Positions 44,701 to 56,554 of a stretch of DNA of 64,000 nucleotides are shown here, piece after piece (the first letter of the stretch is position 1; the number at the start of each line of letters is the position of its first letter). Source of the stretch: Rhodovulum sp. ES.010 (GTDB taxonomy: Bacteria; Pseudomonadota; Alphaproteobacteria; Rhodobacterales; Rhodobacteraceae); assembly GCF_900142935.1 (NCBI RefSeq), contig NZ_FSRS01000001.1, forward strand, positions 754,001-818,000. Direction: 5' to 3'. The notes under the pieces were generated by a model. That model did not search any database. It was not told the DNA's origin and saw only the letters and a program-made list of their open reading frames with translations. The translations under genes and the position numbers were made by a program.

Positions 44701-47700
44701 TTACGCCACCGCCTTGACCTTCTCAGCCAGATCGCGCGCTATGGCGAAGGCACCCTTTATCCGGTCGCTGTCCTTCGCCCAGTCGCGGCGGATGACGATC
44801 TTGTTGTCCTTGACCTTGGCCAGGCCGCGCTGGCCATGCACGAACTCGACCAACCCGGCAGGGTTGGCGAACTTGTCATTGTGGAACTGGATCGTCGCGC
44901 CCTTGGGGCCCCCGTCCAGCCGGGCGATGCCCGCGCGCTTGCACATCGCCTTGATGCGGACTACCAGCAGAAGCGTGTTGACCTCGCGCGGCAGCTTGCC
45001 GAACCGGTCTATAAGCTCGGCGGCGAAACCTTCGAGTTCCACCTTGGTGGTCAGGCCCGAAAGCCGCCGGTAAAGCCCCAGCCGCACGTCGAGATCGGGC
45101 ACGTAATCGTCGGGGATCAGGACGGGAACGCCGAGGTTGATCTGCGGCGACCAATCCTCGTCGGTCTCGGCCAGCCCCTCCACCGCACCCGAGCGGATCT
45201 TGGCAATCGCCTCTTCCAGCATCGACTGGTAAAGTTCGAAGCCCACCTCGCGGACATGGCCCGACTGCTCTTCGCCGATGAGATTCCCGGCGCCGCGAAT
45301 GTCTAGGTCCTGGCTGGCCAGCGTGAACCCCGCGCCGAGCGTGTCGAGCGAGCCCAGCACACGCAGCCGCTTCTGCGCCTGCGGCGTCAGCGGCGCGCGC
45401 GGCTTGGTCGTCATATAGGCATAGGCGCGCGTCTTCGACCGCCCCACCCGGCCGCGGATCTGGTAAAGCTGCGCCAGCCCGAACATGTCGGCGCGGTGGA
45501 CGATCATCGTGTTCGCGGTCGGGATGTCGAGCCCCGATTCCACGATGGTCGTGGCCAGCAGCACGTCGTATTTCCCGTCGTAGAAGGCGTTCATCCGGTC
45601 GTCGAGCTCGCCCGCCGCCATCTGGCCATGCGCGACGACGAAGGAGACCTCCGGGACCTGGTCGCGCAGGAACGCCTCCATCTCGGGAAGGTCCTTGACT
45701 CGCGGAACCACGAAGAAGCTCTGGCCGCCGCGGAAATGCTCGCGCAGCAGCGCCTCGCGTACGGTCACCGCGTCGAACTCGCTGACATAGGTGCGGATCG
45801 AGAGGCGGTCGACGGGGGGCGTGCCGATGATCGAGAGATCGCGCACGCCTGTCAGGCTCATCTGCAGCGTGCGCGGAATGGGCGTCGCGGTCAGCGTCAG
45901 CACATGCACGTCACTGCGCATGGCCTTTAGCCGCTCCTTGTGGGCGACGCCGAAATGCTGCTCCTCGTCGATGATCAGCAGGCCCAGATTGCGGAAACGG
46001 ATGCCCTTGGCCAGCAGTGCATGGGTGCCGACCACGATGTCCACCGTGCCCTCGGCCAGCCCGGCTCTGGTGGCCGCCGCCTCTTTCTGGCCGACGAAAC
46101 GCGAAAGCTGGCGCACCTCCAGCGGGAAGCCGCGGAACCGTCCGGAGAAGCTTTTCGCGTGCTGGCGGGCGAGCAGCGTGGTCGGCGCGATCACCGCCAC
46201 CTGCACGCCCGACATCGCGGCAACGAAGGCCGCGCGCATCGCCACCTCCGTCTTGCCAAACCCAACGTCACCGCAGATCAACCTGTCCATCGGTGTGCCG
46301 GAGGCCATGTCGGTCAGCACGTCCTCGATGGCGGCGAGTTGGTCGTCGGTCTCCTGATACGGGAAGCGCGCGGAAAACGCCTCCCACATGTGGTGGTTGG
46401 GTTCCAGCATCGGGGCGTTGCGCAGGTGGCGTTCGGCAGCCACCCGGATCAGCCGGTCGGCGATCTCGCGGATGCGTGCCTTCAGCTTGGCCTTCTTGGC
46501 CTGCCAGGCCCCGCCGCCCAGCTTATCGAGTAGCCCTTCCTCGTGACCGTAGCGGCTGAGCAGTTCGATATTCTCCACCGGCAGGAACAGCCGATCGCCG
46601 CCCGCGTATTCCAGCGCCAGGCATTCATGCGGTGCGCCGGCGGCAGTGATGGTTTCGAGCCCGTTGTAGCGTCCGACGCCGTGCTCGACATGGACGACCA
46701 GATCGCCGGGCGAGAGCGACTGCGTCTCGGTCAGGAAGTTCTCGGCCTTGCGGCGCTTCTTCGGGGCGCGGATCAGCCGGTCGCCGAGCACGTCCTGTTC
46801 CGAGATCACCGTCAGTTTCGGCCCCTCGAAACCGTGCTCCAGCGCCCACACGGTCAGGTAAAGGCCCCGCCCCTCAGCCACGTCGCGGATATCGGCGGCG
46901 AGTTGGGCATCGCTGACGCCCTCGTCCTCCAGAAGCCCCCTGAGCCGTTCGCGCGCACCCTCGGAATAGGAGGCGACGACCACCGGCCCCTCCTCTCGGC
47001 GCGCCTGAACATGGTCTTTCAAGGCGCTGAAAAGGCTGACCTGTTCCAGCTTGCGCTCGGGCGCGAAGTTGCGCCCGATGCGCCCGCCCGCGTCGATCAC
47101 GCCCGGGCCCGTGCCCTGCGCCAGCGGCGAAAGCTGCACCACGCGGTGTCCGGCGATCGCAGCGGTCCAGGCGTCATCGTCCATATACATCAGAGCCGGC
47201 GGACATGGCTTGTAGACGCTGTCGATGCGCCCCTTCTGGGTCATCGCCTCGCGCCGGGCCTGGTACTGGTCGTCGATCGTCTCCCACCGCGAGAGCCGCG
47301 CGGGCGGCACCTGGTCATCGAGATAGACACTCGCGTCCGGCAGGTAATCGAACAGCGTCTCCAGACGGTCGTGGAAGAACGGCAGCCAGTGTTCGGCGCC
47401 CGCATGCTTGCGCCCGGCGCTGACGGCCTCGTAGAGCGGGTCGTCGGTGCCGGCGGCGCCGAACTCGATGCGGTAGTTCTGCCGGAACCGGGTGATCGCC
47501 GCGTCATCCAGGATCACCTCGGAGACCGGCGCCAGTTCCACTGTTTGCAGCGGTTCCGTGGTGCGCTGTGTCGCAGGGTCGAAGCGGCGCGCCCCGTCGA
47601 GGACGTCGCCGAAGAGATCGAGCCGCACCGGCCCCGACTCGCCCGGCGGGTAGATGTCGATGATCCCGCCCCGCACGGCGTAGTCGCCCGGCTCCAGCAC

Positions 47701-48144
47701 CGTCGGCGCTTGGGTGAAGCCCATACGCACGAGAAACGCCTTAAGCGCCTCTTCGTCCACCTGCGCCCCCACCCGCGCGGTGAAGGACGCCGCGCGCAGG
47801 ACCTCGCGCGCAGGCACGCGCTGGGTAACTGCGTTCAGGGTGGTCAGAAGGATGAACGGCGCCGGCATCCCGGCGACCAGCCCGGCAAGTGTGGCCATCC
47901 GCGCCGCCTCGACATCCGGGTTGGGCGAGACCCGGTCATAGGGCAGGCAATCCCAGGCGGGAAAATCCAGCACCACCGCATCGGGCGCAAAGAAGGCCAG
48001 CGCGGCGCGCATCGCAGACAGCCGCTTGTCGTCGCGCGCAACATGCATGACGGACTGCCCGGTGCGGTCCATCTCGCGCACCAGAAGGCGCGCGTCATAG
48101 CCCTCGGGGGCGCCGCCGGCGGTAATGTGGAGGAGATCGGCCAT
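44701..48144 (-). CDS. mfd: Transcription-repair coupling factor Mfd
   Basis: A 1147-aa DNA translocase that removes stalled RNA polymerase and recruits UvrA. In order: UvrB-like module (about residues 1-340), the polymerase-interaction domain beginning [20 protein letters not shown] (about 465-530), and the SF2 motor with Walker [54 protein letters not shown] and [15 protein letters not shown]. The C-terminal TRCF domain follows. Length equals E. coli Mfd. ATG 48144 is the conserved start ([13 protein letters not shown]). Confidence 0.97.
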   Translation of the reverse strand: MADLLHITAGGAPEGYDARLLVREMDRTGQSVMHVARDDKRLSAMRAALAFFAPDAVVLDFPAWDCLPYDRVSPNPDVEAARMATLAGLVAGMPAPFILLTTLNAVTQRVPAREVLRAASFTARVGAQVDEEALKAFLVRMGFTQAPTVLEPGDYAVRGGIIDIYPPGESGPVRLDLFGDVLDGARRFDPATQRTTEPLQTVELAPVSEVILDDAAITRFRQNYRIEFGAAGTDDPLYEAVSAGRKHAGAEHWLPFFHDRLETLFDYLPDASVYLDDQVPPARLSRWETIDDQYQARREAMTQKGRIDSVYKPCPPALMYMDDDAWTAAIAGHRVVQLSPLAQGTGPGVIDAGGRIGRNFAPERKLEQVSLFSALKDHVQARREEGPVVVASYSEGARERLRGLLEDEGVSDAQLAADIRDVAEGRGLYLTVWALEHGFEGPKLTVISEQDVLGDRLIRAPKKRRKAENFLTETQSLSPGDLVVHVEHGVGRYNGLETITAAGAPHECLALEYAGGDRLFLPVENIELLSRYGHEEGLLDKLGGGAWQAKKAKLKARIREIADRLIRVAAERHLRNAPMLEPNHHMWEAFSARFPYQETDDQLAAIEDVLTDMASGTPMDRLICGDVGFGKTEVAMRAAFVAAMSGVQVAVIAPTTLLARQHAKSFSGRFRGFPLEVRQLSRFVGQKEAAATRAGLAEGTVDIVVGTHALLAKGIRFRNLGLLIIDEEQHFGVAHKERLKAMRSDVHVLTLTATPIPRTLQMSLTGVRDLSIIGTPPVDRLSIRTYVSEFDAVTVREALLREHFRGGQSFFVVPRVKDLPEMEAFLRDQVPEVSFVVAHGQMAAGELDDRMNAFYDGKYDVLLATTIVESGLDIPTANTMIVHRADMFGLAQLYQIRGRVGRSKTRAYAYMTTKPRAPLTPQAQKRLRVLGSLDTLGAGFTLASQDLDIRGAGNLIGEEQSGHVREVGFELYQSMLEEAIAKIRSGAVEGLAETDEDWSPQINLGVPVLIPDDYVPDLDVRLGLYRRLSGLTTKVELEGFAAELIDRFGKLPREVNTLLLVVRIKAMCKRAGIARLDGGPKGATIQFHNDKFANPAGLVEFVHGQRGLAKVKDNKIVIRRDWAKDSDRIKGAFAIARDLAEKVKAVA

Positions 48145-48176
48145 GGGCGCCGGAAATAAGGACGCGGGGGGCGGTG

Positions 48177-49825
<1,649 letters not shown>

Positions 49826-49947
49826 CGCCGGTCGCTGGGCGCGCGCGTGTCTTCGCCGCATCTCGCGCCATGGGCCGGCCCGCCGGGCGCGCCGATCAGC
49901 GTGCCATGGCGACCTGCAAGGAATTGCCTAGACGGGCGCTCTTGGTG

Positions 49948-49976
49948 GTGACAGGGCGCGCGCGGACCTCTATAGT
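49948..49976 (+). promoter_or_regulatory. Predicted promoter of the YSC84-type lipoprotein gene
   Basis: GTGACA (49948-49953) and TATAGT (49971-49976) are 17 bp apart, 43 bp before ATG 50020. Confidence 0.5.
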
Positions 49977-50019
49977 TTGTGGCAAGGGTCGAAAAGGCCA
50001 CAACAAGAGGCACGGAGCA

Positions 50020-50595
50020 ATGCAAGACGGCAAGAACACGAGCCTGTTCTCCCGCAGGGTTTTCCTGGGCGCCATGGGCGCAACAACGGCACTGGCGGCC
50101 TGCGGCAACGGCGTGGGCAGCCAGGGCGGCGCCGAGATCGACAGCCGGGTGGACTCGACGCGGAACTATCTCTTCAGCCGATATCCCGGCACGCGGGAAC
50201 TGGCGGACAAGGCGCAGGGCATTCTCTGGATGCCGCTGATCACCAAGGCGGGCCTCTGGGTTGGTGGCGCCTATGGCCGCGGTGCCCTGCGAGTGAACAA
50301 TGTCACGGTCGATTACTACTCCGCGACCTCGGCGAGCATCGGGTTCCAGGTTGGCGCGCAGCAATATGCGCATGCGCTGTTCTTCATGACGCCGGAGGCA
50401 TTGCAGACCTTCCGCGCCGGGGCCGGATGGTCGGCGGGTGCCGATCTCGAATACGCCTTCATGGATGACGCGGGCGCGGTTTCGGCCGACACGATGACCT
50501 CGCTCGACCCGGTGATCGCAGTGATCTTCGGCCAGCAGGGGCTGATTGCCGGCGCCTCGCTGCAAGGGACCAAGTACACACGCATCATCCCCTAA
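50020..50595 (+). CDS. YSC84/SYLF-domain Tat lipoprotein
   Basis: A 191-aa exported protein. SRRVFLGAMGATTALAACG combines a twin-Arg pattern (SRRVFLG, residues 11-17) with a lipobox (LAAC, Cys about residue 28), so it may be a Tat-exported lipoprotein. The rest matches the SYLF lipid-binding domain: ADKAQGILWMPLITKAGLWV, GGAYGRGALRVNN and YSATSASIGFQVGAQQYAHA. Function in bacteria is not settled. Confidence 0.85.
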   Translation: MQDGKNTSLFSRRVFLGAMGATTALAACGNGVGSQGGAEIDSRVDSTRNYLFSRYPGTRELADKAQGILWMPLITKAGLWVGGAYGRGALRVNNVTVDYYSATSASIGFQVGAQQYAHALFFMTPEALQTFRAGAGWSAGADLEYAFMDDAGAVSADTMTSLDPVIAVIFGQQGLIAGASLQGTKYTRIIP

Positions 50596-50682
50596 GCCGC
50601 GCTGCCCGTGGCCTGGACCTCGGCCTCGCCGCCCTAGTCTGTCGCTGGGGCGAGCGAAACCGTTCGAAACGGATAGGAAGGG

Positions 50683-51291
50683 GTGATCAGGCTACGACGG
50701 GCGTCCGTCACACGACACATTCTGCTGGCAGCGGCGTTGCTGTTGGCTTGGCCCTTTTTGCGCTACTCGGTCGAATTCGGCGTTGGTGGACTGGCGGGCA
50801 ACTTGGCCGAGCCGACCTATCTGTTCCGCGACGGCGCCTGGGCATCGAAAGGCGCGATTTTCCTGCACATGCTGGCCGGCGCGGCCATCACGATCCTGGC
50901 GCCGCTGTAACTGCTCGGTGCGCTCCGCCGCAGCTTGCCCGGCGCTCACAGGGCCGGCGGACATCTCCTTGCCGTGGGCGCTCTGATCGCGGGCGTCACG
51001 GGAACCGCCTACATCGTGCTGCGCGGCACGATCGGCGGGCCGGTCATGGACGCGGGATTTGCCGGCTATGGCGTCCTGCTCATGGTGGCGGCGGTTCAGA
51101 CCCTGCGCAGCGGGCGCGCCGGAAACCTGGAACACCACCGCGACTGGGCGCTGCGGCTGTTCTGGCTCGCGCTCGGTTCTTGGCTGTACCGGGTGCATTA
51201 CGGCGTCTGGTATGCCCTGACTGACGGGCTTTGGAGCAATGACGCCTTCACCGGCGCGGGCGACCCGCCAGGCGCTTATGATCTGTCCTAG
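50683..51291 (+). pseudogene. DUF2306-like membrane protein interrupted by an in-frame stop
   Basis: One frame runs 50683-51291 with a single TAA at 50908-50910. Before it: an N-terminal helix, and HMLAGAAITILAPL. After it, in the same frame: LLGALRRSLPGAHRAGGHLL, then GVTGTAYIVLRGTIGGP and further helices to RVHYGVWYALTDG. The two halves together make about 202 codons of a DUF2306-type membrane protein. A C-to-T change of CAA (Gln) to TAA explains the break, since Gln is plausible at that point. It may be a recent pseudogene or a sequence error. Confidence 0.72.
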
Positions 51292-51318
51292 GATCGGCCC
51301 AGGTGCCGCGGCGCCTCG

Positions 51319-52191
51319 TCAGCCCATCGCGCGCAGTCGCTTGATCAGGCTCGAGGTGTCCCAGCGGCCGCCGCCCATATTCTGCACGTCCTTGTAGAAC
51401 TGATCGACCAACGCGGTAACCGGCAGGCTCGCGCCGTTCTCCTCGGCGGTAGCCAGGCAGATCGCAAGGTCCTTGCGCATCCAGTCGACGGCGAAGCCAT
51501 GGTCGAACTGGTCGTCCAGCATCGTGCCGTGGCGGTTGACCATCTGCCAGCTTCCAGCCGCGCCGCCACCGATGACCTCTACCACCGCGCGCCCGTCAAG
51601 CCCAGCCTTCTGCGCGAGATGCAGCCCCTCCGCCAGCCCCTGCAGAAGCCCCGCGATGCAGATCTGGTTGACCATCTTGGTCAGTTGCCCTGCCCCGGTG
51701 CCGCCCATCCGCTTGGCGAGCTTTGCATAGGCGGCCATGACAGGCTCGGCCCGGTCGAACGCCTCCTGGGGGCCGCCGCACATTATGACAAGCTGGCCGT
51801 TCTCGGCCCCCGCCTGCCCCCCCGAAACCGGCGCGTCGACGAAGGCTACGCCCGACTCGGCTGCGGTTGCCGCCATCTCCTCGGTCACCTTTGACGAAAC
51901 GGTCGTGTGATCGACGAAGACCGCCCCCTCGCCCATACCTGCCAAGGCGCCCCCCGGCCCCGTGCACACTGCGCGCAGATCGTCGTCATTGCCAACACAT
52001 GCCATCACGAACTCCGCACCGGCGGCCGCGTCGGCCGGCGTGGGCGCGGCTCGCCCGCCATGTTGGGCCACCCAGGCCTCCGCCTTGGACCCCGTACGGT
52101 TATAGACGGTGACATCGCACCCCTTCGCGGCGAGATGCCCCGCCATCGGGTAACCCATCACCCCCAGTCCCAGGAACGCGACTTTCGCCAT
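51319..52191 (-). CDS. NAD(P)-dependent beta-hydroxyacid dehydrogenase (3-hydroxyisobutyrate dehydrogenase family)
   Basis: A 290-aa enzyme. The cofactor motif is AFLGLGVMGYPMAGHLAAKG (residues 5-24), then TVYNRTGSKAEAW. FVDAPVSGGQAGAENGQLVI is the substrate loop and the catalytic Lys is in GAGQLTKMVNQICIAG. The family includes 3-hydroxyisobutyrate, tartronate semialdehyde and succinic semialdehyde/glyoxylate reductases; which one applies is not clear. It diverges from the penicillin-acylase-family gene. Confidence 0.9.
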   Translation of the reverse strand: MAKVAFLGLGVMGYPMAGHLAAKGCDVTVYNRTGSKAEAWVAQHGGRAAPTPADAAAGAEFVMACVGNDDDLRAVCTGPGGALAGMGEGAVFVDHTTVSSKVTEEMAATAAESGVAFVDAPVSGGQAGAENGQLVIMCGGPQEAFDRAEPVMAAYAKLAKRMGGTGAGQLTKMVNQICIAGLLQGLAEGLHLAQKAGLDGRAVVEVIGGGAAGSWQMVNRHGTMLDDQFDHGFAVDWMRKDLAICLATAEENGASLPVTALVDQFYKDVQNMGGGRWDTSSLIKRLRAMG

Positions 52192-52272
52192 CGGCCTCTC
52201 CCCCCTCGTTGCATGCGCCGGCGTTTGCCCCTAACTAACGGCCCCATCCGGGGCGTCAACAACAGGGCGGAC

Positions 52273-54741
52273 ATGGCCGGGCTCTTCCGATGGCTTCTGC
52301 GGCTCTTCATGGCCGTCGTCATCCTGGCCGTGCTGGCCGGGGCGACCGTCTATTATCTCGCGTCGCGGTCCCTGCCCGACTACGATGCGACCCATCGCGT
52401 CGCGGGGTTGTCGCAGCCGGTGGAGATCGTGCGCGACAACGCCAACGTGCCGCATGTCTTTGGGGCGAGCGATGCCGACGTGTTCTTCGGGCTCGGCTTC
52501 GCCCATGCTCAGGACCGGCTGTGGCAGATGACGGTTCTAAGGCGCACCGCGCAGGGCCGGCTGTCAGAACTTTTCGGCGCCCGCACGCTGGAAATCGACA
52601 AGCTGATCCGCCGGCTCGACCTCTACGGGCTCGCGGAACGCTCGGTCGCGGTGCAGGATGCCTACACCACCGGCGCGCTGGAAGCGTATGCCCGTGGCGT
52701 CAATGCCTGGATCGGCACCGTCAATGCCGAGGCACGCGGCCGGGGCGCGCCGGAATTCTTCCTGTTCACGCCGGAAGTCCCCTACTGGCAACCGGCCGAT
52801 TCGCTGGCCATCGCCAAGCTTATGGGGCTGACGGTCTCGACCCATCTCGATGCCGAGGTCTTGCGCGCGCGCGTCTCTCTGCTGCTCGATGAGGACCGCG
52901 TGCGCGACCTTCTGCCCGACGCCCCGGGCAGCGGGATCGCGGCGTTGCCCGACTACAGCGAGCTTGCACCGGGCGTCTCCCCTTCGACAACGCCACGCCA
53001 CAAGGCCGCCGCCGGCCCGCTCTCGCCCTTTCCCGAGGGGCGGCCCTTCGCCTCCGCCTCGAATGCCTTTGCCGCCGCGCCTCGCCGCTCGGCGGCCGGC
53101 GGCACGCTTCTGGCCAACGACCCGCACCTGGGCTTTTCGGCCCCCTCGATCTGGTATCTCGCCCGGCTCGAGCTTTCCACGGGCGGCGTGATCGGGGGTA
53201 CGGTGCCGGGGATGCCGGTGGTCCTTGCAGGCCGTTCGGCGCGGCTCGGCTGGGGCCTGACCACGGCCTATCTCGACGACCAGGACGTATTTCTCGAAGC
53301 CCTGAACCCCCAAAACCCGAATGAATACCGCACGCCCGAAGGCTACGCGCCTTTCGAGATGCAGCGCACGATCATCCGCGTGGCAGATGCACAGCCGGTG
53401 ACAATCGAGATGCGCTGGACCGAGAACGGACCGGTGCTGCCCGCCACCCATCACGACCTCGCCTCTATCACACCCGCGGGGCACGTAGCCGCGCTCGGCT
53501 GGACGCTGCTGGATGCGGCCGACACCTCGATGAGTGCGGGGCTCAAGCTGATGCGGGCGGCCAGCGTGAACGAGGCGATCGAGGCCGGCCGGCTCCACGT
53601 CGCCCCGGCACAGAACCTGATGGTGGTGGACGAGGAGACGATCGCACTGCAGACCATTGGCGCCATGCCCGGGCGGCGTGCGGGCCACCAGAGCCAAGGC
53701 CGCCTGCCCGTGGCGGGCTGGAGACCGGAAAACCGCTGGCAAGGCCGATTGAACTATGCCGCGAACCCCCGCTTCGTCGCGCCGGCGAGCGGCATCCTGG
53801 GCAACACAAACAACAAGCTCGTCGACCGGCCGTTTCCGCTGCATGTCAGCTTCGACTGGGGCGACAGCCAGCGCATCCAGCGCTGGAAGCGCCTGATGGA
53901 AACCCGGGAGGTGCATACCCGCGAGAGCTTCATCGAAGCGCAGCTCGACACCGTGTCGTTCACCGCGCGCGCGCTCTTGCCGCTGATCGGCCGCGATTTG
54001 TGGTTCACCGGCGAACCCGCGCCGCTGGGCAGCCCCGAGCGGCGGCGCCAGACGGCGCTCGAACTACTGGCCGAATGGAACGGCGAGATGAACGAGCACC
54101 TGCCCGAACCGCTGATCTATGCCGCCTGGCTGCGGCGGTTGCAGGACCGGCTGATCCGCGACGAACTGGGCCCCCTCGCGAACGAGTTCACCCATGTCGA
54201 ACCGCTTTTCATCGAGCGGGTCTTCCGCGACATCGACGGCGCGGGCGCATGGTGCGACATCCGCCAGTCGAGCGCGGTCGAGACCTGCACCGAGATCGCC
54301 CGTCGGTCGCTGGACGAGGCGCTGCTGTGGCTTGCCGAGACCTATGGCGGCTCGCTGGAGTCCCTGCGCTGGGGCGCGGCGCACCAAGCCCGGCACGACC
54401 ACCCGGTGCTCGGCGACTCGGCGCTGAAGTGGTTCGTGAACATCCGCCAGCCGACCTCGGGGGGCGACAACACGCTCAACCGCGGCCTGACCCGCGGCAC
54501 CGAGCCCCACCCCTTCGCCAATATCCACGGGGCAGGGTATCGCGGCGTCTACGACTTCGCCGACCCCGACAGTTCGGTCTTCGTCATCTCCACCGGCCAG
54601 TCAGGCCACCCGCTGAGCCGCCATTACGACGACCTGGGCGAATTGTGGCGACGCGGCGAGTACATTCCCATGAGCCTCGACCCGGACCTCGCCCGCGCCG
54701 CGGCGGTAGGCGTTACACGCCTGCTGCCGGAAGGCGACTGA
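52273..54741 (+). CDS. Penicillin acylase family (Ntn) hydrolase
   Basis: An 822-aa protein of the N-terminal nucleophile hydrolase family, self-cleaved into alpha and beta chains. One N-terminal hydrophobic helix (about residues 6-28) anchors or exports it. The alpha chain has IVRDNANVPHVFGASDADVF and FGLGFAHAQDRLWQM. The expected beta-chain nucleophile is Ser263 in FASASNAFAA, followed by GTLLANDPHLGFSAPSIWYL. TENGPVLPAT and NIHGAGYRGVYDFADPDSS are also conserved. Natural substrates range from beta-lactams to acyl-homoserine lactones; not determinable here. Confidence 0.92.
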   Translation: MAGLFRWLLRLFMAVVILAVLAGATVYYLASRSLPDYDATHRVAGLSQPVEIVRDNANVPHVFGASDADVFFGLGFAHAQDRLWQMTVLRRTAQGRLSELFGARTLEIDKLIRRLDLYGLAERSVAVQDAYTTGALEAYARGVNAWIGTVNAEARGRGAPEFFLFTPEVPYWQPADSLAIAKLMGLTVSTHLDAEVLRARVSLLLDEDRVRDLLPDAPGSGIAALPDYSELAPGVSPSTTPRHKAAAGPLSPFPEGRPFASASNAFAAAPRRSAAGGTLLANDPHLGFSAPSIWYLARLELSTGGVIGGTVPGMPVVLAGRSARLGWGLTTAYLDDQDVFLEALNPQNPNEYRTPEGYAPFEMQRTIIRVADAQPVTIEMRWTENGPVLPATHHDLASITPAGHVAALGWTLLDAADTSMSAGLKLMRAASVNEAIEAGRLHVAPAQNLMVVDEETIALQTIGAMPGRRAGHQSQGRLPVAGWRPENRWQGRLNYAANPRFVAPASGILGNTNNKLVDRPFPLHVSFDWGDSQRIQRWKRLMETREVHTRESFIEAQLDTVSFTARALLPLIGRDLWFTGEPAPLGSPERRRQTALELLAEWNGEMNEHLPEPLIYAAWLRRLQDRLIRDELGPLANEFTHVEPLFIERVFRDIDGAGAWCDIRQSSAVETCTEIARRSLDEALLWLAETYGGSLESLRWGAAHQARHDHPVLGDSALKWFVNIRQPTSGGDNTLNRGLTRGTEPHPFANIHGAGYRGVYDFADPDSSVFVISTGQSGHPLSRHYDDLGELWRRGEYIPMSLDPDLARAAAVGVTRLLPEGD

Positions 54742-54796
54742 CGCGCCGCGGACCGGTTCGATGCCGGAAGCGATGCGAGCCCAGCACCCCTTGGTT

Positions 54797-54841
54797 TCGC
54801 CTTGCTTGCGCAAGGCGACCAGCCGGGGGCTGCGCCCCCGG
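54797..54841. terminator. Double hairpin between convergent genes
   Basis: TCGCCTTG (54797-54804) pairs with CAAGGCGA (54811-54818), then CCGGGGGC (54823-54830) with GCCCCCGG (54834-54841). They lie between the penicillin-acylase-type and hflX genes, next to a GAGTATT-type repeat. Likely transcript ends, though U runs are short. Confidence 0.55.
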
Positions 54842-54849
54842 GCCCCCGC

Positions 54850-54876
54850 GAGTATTCTGGCCAAGAAGAAGAACGC
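54850..54876 (+). repeat. GAGTATT-type intergenic repeat, copy C
   Basis: GAGTATTCTGGCCAAGAAG, then AAGAACGC, follows the GC-rich hairpin at 54823-54841. It matches the copies at 10654-10678 (minus) and 34275-34294. Confidence 0.6.
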
Positions 54877-54888
54877 CGCAGCCCTGCG

Positions 54889-56187
54889 CTAGCCCGCGTC
54901 CAACGCCCGGAACCGTTGTTCCTGCCGGGCGGTCCAGTTGACCGTAAGGCGGATGCCTTCGTCGACCTGCGTCTCGGCCTCGACCACGCCCTGGTCGTAG
55001 AGCCAGGCGCGCTTGCGTCCTTCATCGAAGCCGAGCATCAGCGCGCGCCGCGTCCGGGCGTCATCGAGCGCCCGCGTTACAGCCGACAGAAGCGCCTCAA
55101 GCCCGGCGCCGGTCCAGGCCGACAGCGTTAGGACGCCGTCATGGCGCGCGGCGGCCGTTTCAAGCGCGGTACGGGCCGCCGGGTCCAGCAGGTCGGTCTT
55201 GTTCCAGACCTCTATCTGCGGCGTCTCGGCGGCAACTCCCAGATCGGCTAGGATAGCGCGCACGTCATCGGCCTGCTCCCCGGTCTCGGGGTGGGCGATG
55301 TCGCGCACATGCACGACGAGATCGGCCTCCAGCACCTCTTCCAGCGTCGCGCGGAACGCCGCGACCAGCTGCGTCGGCAGGTCGGAAATGAAGCCCACCG
55401 TGTCGGACAGAATGACTTTCAGGCCCGTCGGCAGCGTCACTGCCCGCATCGTTGGGTCGAGCGTGGCGAACAGCATGTCCTTGGCCATCACCTCGGCGCC
55501 GGTGAGCCGGTTGAACAGCGTCGACTTGCCGGCATTGGTGTAGCCCACCAGCGCCACCACCGGGAACGGCACCTTGCGCCGCGCGGCGCGGTGCAGGTCG
55601 CGGGTCTTGGCGACCTTTTCCAGTTGCCGGCGCAACCGGGTGATCGCCTCGTCTATGGCCCTGCGGTCGGCCTCGATCTGGGTTTCGCCGGGGCCGCCGA
55701 CGAATCCCAGGCCGCCCCTCTGGCGTTCGAGGTGGGTCCAGGCGCGCACCAGCCGCGTGCGCTGGTAGCTAAGCGCGGCCAGTTCCACCTGCAGCACGCC
55801 CTCACGGGTGCGGGCGCGCTCGGCGAAGATCTCGAGGATCAGCCCGGTCCGGTCGAGGATTTTGACCTTCCAGTCGCGTTCCAGGTTGCGCTGCTGGACG
55901 GGCGTGACGGGGCCGTCGATCAGAACCAGCTCGATCTCGGCCTCGCCTAGGCGCTCAGCCAGTTCCTCGACTTTGCCCGGACCGAACAGCTGTCCCGGGC
56001 GGGCCTTCGACAACGGCACGGTCTCGGCGCCGACGATCTCCATGTCGGGCAGCGCCTGGGCCAGGGCCACCGCTTCCTCCAGCGCCGGGGCGGCCTCGCG
56101 CCGCGACCGGTCGCTGGCGATGTCGGGGTGCAGCACAAAGGCCCGGGTGACCCGGCGCGCAGACTCCTCACGCAGTTCGGAGCTCAA
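54889..56187 (-). CDS. hflX: Ribosome-associated GTPase HflX
   Basis: A 432-aa GTPase that binds the 50S subunit and splits stalled ribosomes. HflX N domain (about residues 15-130), then [21 protein letters not shown]1 GYTNAGKS (residues 215-222), G3 [11 protein letters not shown] and G4 WNKTDLL. It begins with TTG at 56187, overlapping the hfq stop (TTGA), a common arrangement in alphaproteobacteria; no better start lies downstream before conserved sequence. Confidence 0.95.
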   Translation of the reverse strand: MSSELREESARRVTRAFVLHPDIASDRSRREAAPALEEAVALAQALPDMEIVGAETVPLSKARPGQLFGPGKVEELAERLGEAEIELVLIDGPVTPVQQRNLERDWKVKILDRTGLILEIFAERARTREGVLQVELAALSYQRTRLVRAWTHLERQRGGLGFVGGPGETQIEADRRAIDEAITRLRRQLEKVAKTRDLHRAARRKVPFPVVALVGYTNAGKSTLFNRLTGAEVMAKDMLFATLDPTMRAVTLPTGLKVILSDTVGFISDLPTQLVAAFRATLEEVLEADLVVHVRDIAHPETGEQADDVRAILADLGVAAETPQIEVWNKTDLLDPAARTALETAAARHDGVLTLSAWTGAGLEALLSAVTRALDDARTRRALMLGFDEGRKRAWLYDQGVVEAETQVDEGIRLTVNWTARQEQRFRALDAG

Positions 56188-56420
56188 TCCTCACCGTCGT
56201 AGAGGTTGATCGGTTGCGAGGGCATGATTGTGGAGATCGCGTGCTTGTAAACGAGCTGACTTTGCCCGTCGCGGCGCAGGAGCACGCAGAAATTGTCGAA
56301 CCAAGTGATCACACCCTGCAACTTGACCCCGTTGATCAGAAAGATCGTCACCGGGACCTTGGTCTTGCGAACATGGTTAAGGAATGCGTCCTGCAAATTC
56401 TGGTTTTTTTCGGCAGCCAT
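56184..56420 (-). CDS. hfq: RNA chaperone Hfq
   Basis: A 78-aa Sm-like protein forming a hexamer that pairs small RNAs with target messages. Sm1 is [20 protein letters not shown] then [13 protein letters not shown] (about residues 10-42), and Sm2 is YKHAIST, the Hfq hallmark. The short tail ends YDGED. ATG 56420 follows a 134-bp gap after trkH that could carry its own promoter (TGGAAT-17 bp-CATACT on the minus strand, weak). Stop overlaps the hflX start. Confidence 0.98.
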   Translation of the reverse strand: MAAEKNQNLQDAFLNHVRKTKVPVTIFLINGVKLQGVITWFDNFCVLLRRDGQSQLVYKHAISTIMPSQPINLYDGED

Positions 56421-56554
56421 TCGGTTATTGCCCTTTTTTCTGGTTCTGCCCTTCCCCGGACAGCCGTCGTTCCGTGCGGGAGAGTATGTCGCGAGGTTTT
56501 CGGAGATTCCAGCCCTCTTAACCGGCCTTTACGCCGAAAATTGGCCGCTGCGCC

